DNA of 5,269 bases, taken from Coriobacteriia bacterium (GTDB taxonomy: Bacteria; Actinomycetota; Coriobacteriia; Anaerosomatales; PALSA-660). Below the pieces are notes generated by a model. The model worked only from the letters and a program-made list of their open reading frames with translations, was not told where the DNA came from and searched no databases. The translations under genes were made by a program, and so were the position numbers. Location of the stretch: assembly GCA_003133285.1 (NCBI GenBank), contig PKWR01000209.1, positions 1 to 5,269 on the forward strand. Direction: 5' to 3'. Positions 4,495 to 5,269 of the stretch are shown in pieces; position 1 is the stretch's first letter; each line of letters starts with the position of its first letter.

Positions 4495-5269
4495 TCATTT
4501 CGCGCTCGCCCAATCGTCGCCCCACGAGATCGACGTCTCGATCGGCACGGCCAGCTGCACCACGCCGTCCATCTCCTCGTGCACCATCACCGCGAGACGA
4601 TCGACCTCGCCGCGGGGCGCCTCGAAGACCAGTTCGTCGTGCACCTGCAGCACGAGCCGCGACACGAAGCCCTCGGCGCTGAGGCGCCGGTCGACCGCGA
4701 TCATCGCCAGCTTCATGATGTCGGCCGCGGTGCCCTGCATCGGGTGGTTCATCGCCGTGCGCTCGCCGAACGAGCGCAGGTTGTGGTTCGAGCTCAGCAG
4801 CTCGGGGATGTGGCGGCGGCGCCCGAACATCGTGACCGCGTAGCCCGTCTCGTGCGCGTGCACCACCGTCTCGTCGAGGAAGCGCCGCACGCGCGGGTAG
4901 GCCTCGAAGTAGCGGTCGATCATGCCCTGCGCCTCGGCGCGCTCGATGCCCAGCTGGGTCGCCAGGCCGTGCGCCGAGATGCCGTACACGATGCCGAAGT
5001 TGACGGCCTTCGCGCGGCGGCGGTGCTCGCTGCCCACGTGGTCGGGATCGAGGCCGAAGACGCGCGCGGCGGTCTGCGTGTGGAAGTCGTGCCCCGAGGT
5101 GAACGCCTCGACGAGCCCGGCGTCGCCGGACATGTGCGCCAGGATGCGCAGCTCGATCTGCCCGTAGTCGGCGGACACGATGACGTCGTCGCGGCCCGCG
5201 GGCACGAACGCCGCGCGGATGCGCTTGCCCAGGTCCGTCCGGACCGGGATGTTCTGCAGGTTCGGGTTG
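4495..5269 (-). CDS. polA: DNA polymerase I, C-terminal polymerase domain (runs off window edge)
   Basis: PolA fills gaps during nucleotide excision repair and replaces Okazaki-fragment primers. The visible 257 residues are the fingers and palm of the family-A polymerase. Numbered from the window edge they include NPNLQNIPVRTDLGKRI at 1-17; motif A, DYGQIELR, at 34-41 with metal-binding Asp34; the O-helix/motif B, RRRAKAVNFGIVYG, at 83-96 with Arg83, Lys87, Phe91 and Tyr95; and motif C, QVHDELVFE, at 208-216 with the second catalytic Asp211. The protein ends WASAK, as expected for the family's end. Motif A has Gly where nearly all relatives have Ser (DYSQIELR). Phe91 corresponds to E. coli Phe762. 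The 5' part with the 5'-nuclease and 3'-exonuclease regions lies outside the window. polA next to rpsA is usual in actinobacteria; here arcA intervenes. Confidence 0.97.
   Translation of the reverse strand, partial: NPNLQNIPVRTDLGKRIRAAFVPAGRDDVIVSADYGQIELRILAHMSGDAGLVEAFTSGHDFHTQTAARVFGLDPDHVGSEHRRRAKAVNFGIVYGISAHGLATQLGIERAEAQGMIDRYFEAYPRVRRFLDETVVHAHETGYAVTMFGRRRHIPELLSSNHNLRSFGERTAMNHPMQGTAADIMKLAMIAVDRRLSAEGFVSRLVLQVHDELVFEAPRGEVDRLAVMVHEEMDGVVQLAVPIETSISWGDDWASAK

Overview
The window is strongly GC-rich, with codons ending mostly in G or C, and every gene lies on the minus strand. In transcription order (high to low coordinate) they are: the 3' end of polA (cut by the window edge), an arginine deiminase gene (arcA), rpsA (ribosomal protein S1), coaE (dephospho-CoA kinase), a small membrane-anchored lytic transglycosylase, and the first 39 codons of uvrB (cut by the other edge). 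The polA-rpsA-coaE-uvrB order is a familiar housekeeping neighbourhood of Actinomycetota, and the four-domain S1 protein fits that phylum. Two details argue against the mainstream class Actinomycetia. The PolA O-helix reads NFGIVYG with Phe, where mycobacterial-type PolA has a Tyr (SYGLAYG). UvrB reads YQTLLGV, where Streptomyces-type UvrB has DVVLLGA. I infer a deep-branching, GC-rich actinobacterium, perhaps Coriobacteriia-like. That placement rests on recalled family sequences, not on a search.

Region by region: 4495-5269 is the polymerase fingers/palm end of DNA polymerase I. After a 58-bp gap, arcA fills 3171-4436. No arcB, arcC or arcD is visible, so arginine deiminase stands alone inside the housekeeping cluster. 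A 233-bp intergenic region (2938-3170) is the most likely place for the rpsA promoter and leader. It holds a TATA-rich -10-like element, a degenerate tandem repeat, a small hairpin over the Shine-Dalgarno region and a tiny upstream ORF. rpsA (1459-2937) ends in a roughly 110-residue acidic, Ala/Glu/Val-rich tail. The 95-bp rpsA-coaE gap contains a very stable GC hairpin. coaE and the transglycosylase overlap by 11 bp and are probably translationally coupled. uvrB follows after 40 bp with a strong ribosome binding site.

The genes serve separate basic jobs: DNA repair synthesis (PolA, UvrB), translation (S1), coenzyme A synthesis (CoaE), peptidoglycan remodelling (transglycosylase) and arginine catabolism or acid/energy metabolism (ArcA). 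I see no tRNA, rRNA, CRISPR array, insertion sequence or phage gene. I do not find convincing evidence for a wholly new biological system. The points most worth a second look are the lone arcA, the rpsA leader and tail, the large hairpin, and unusual residues in otherwise conserved motifs of PolA, CoaE and ArcA.
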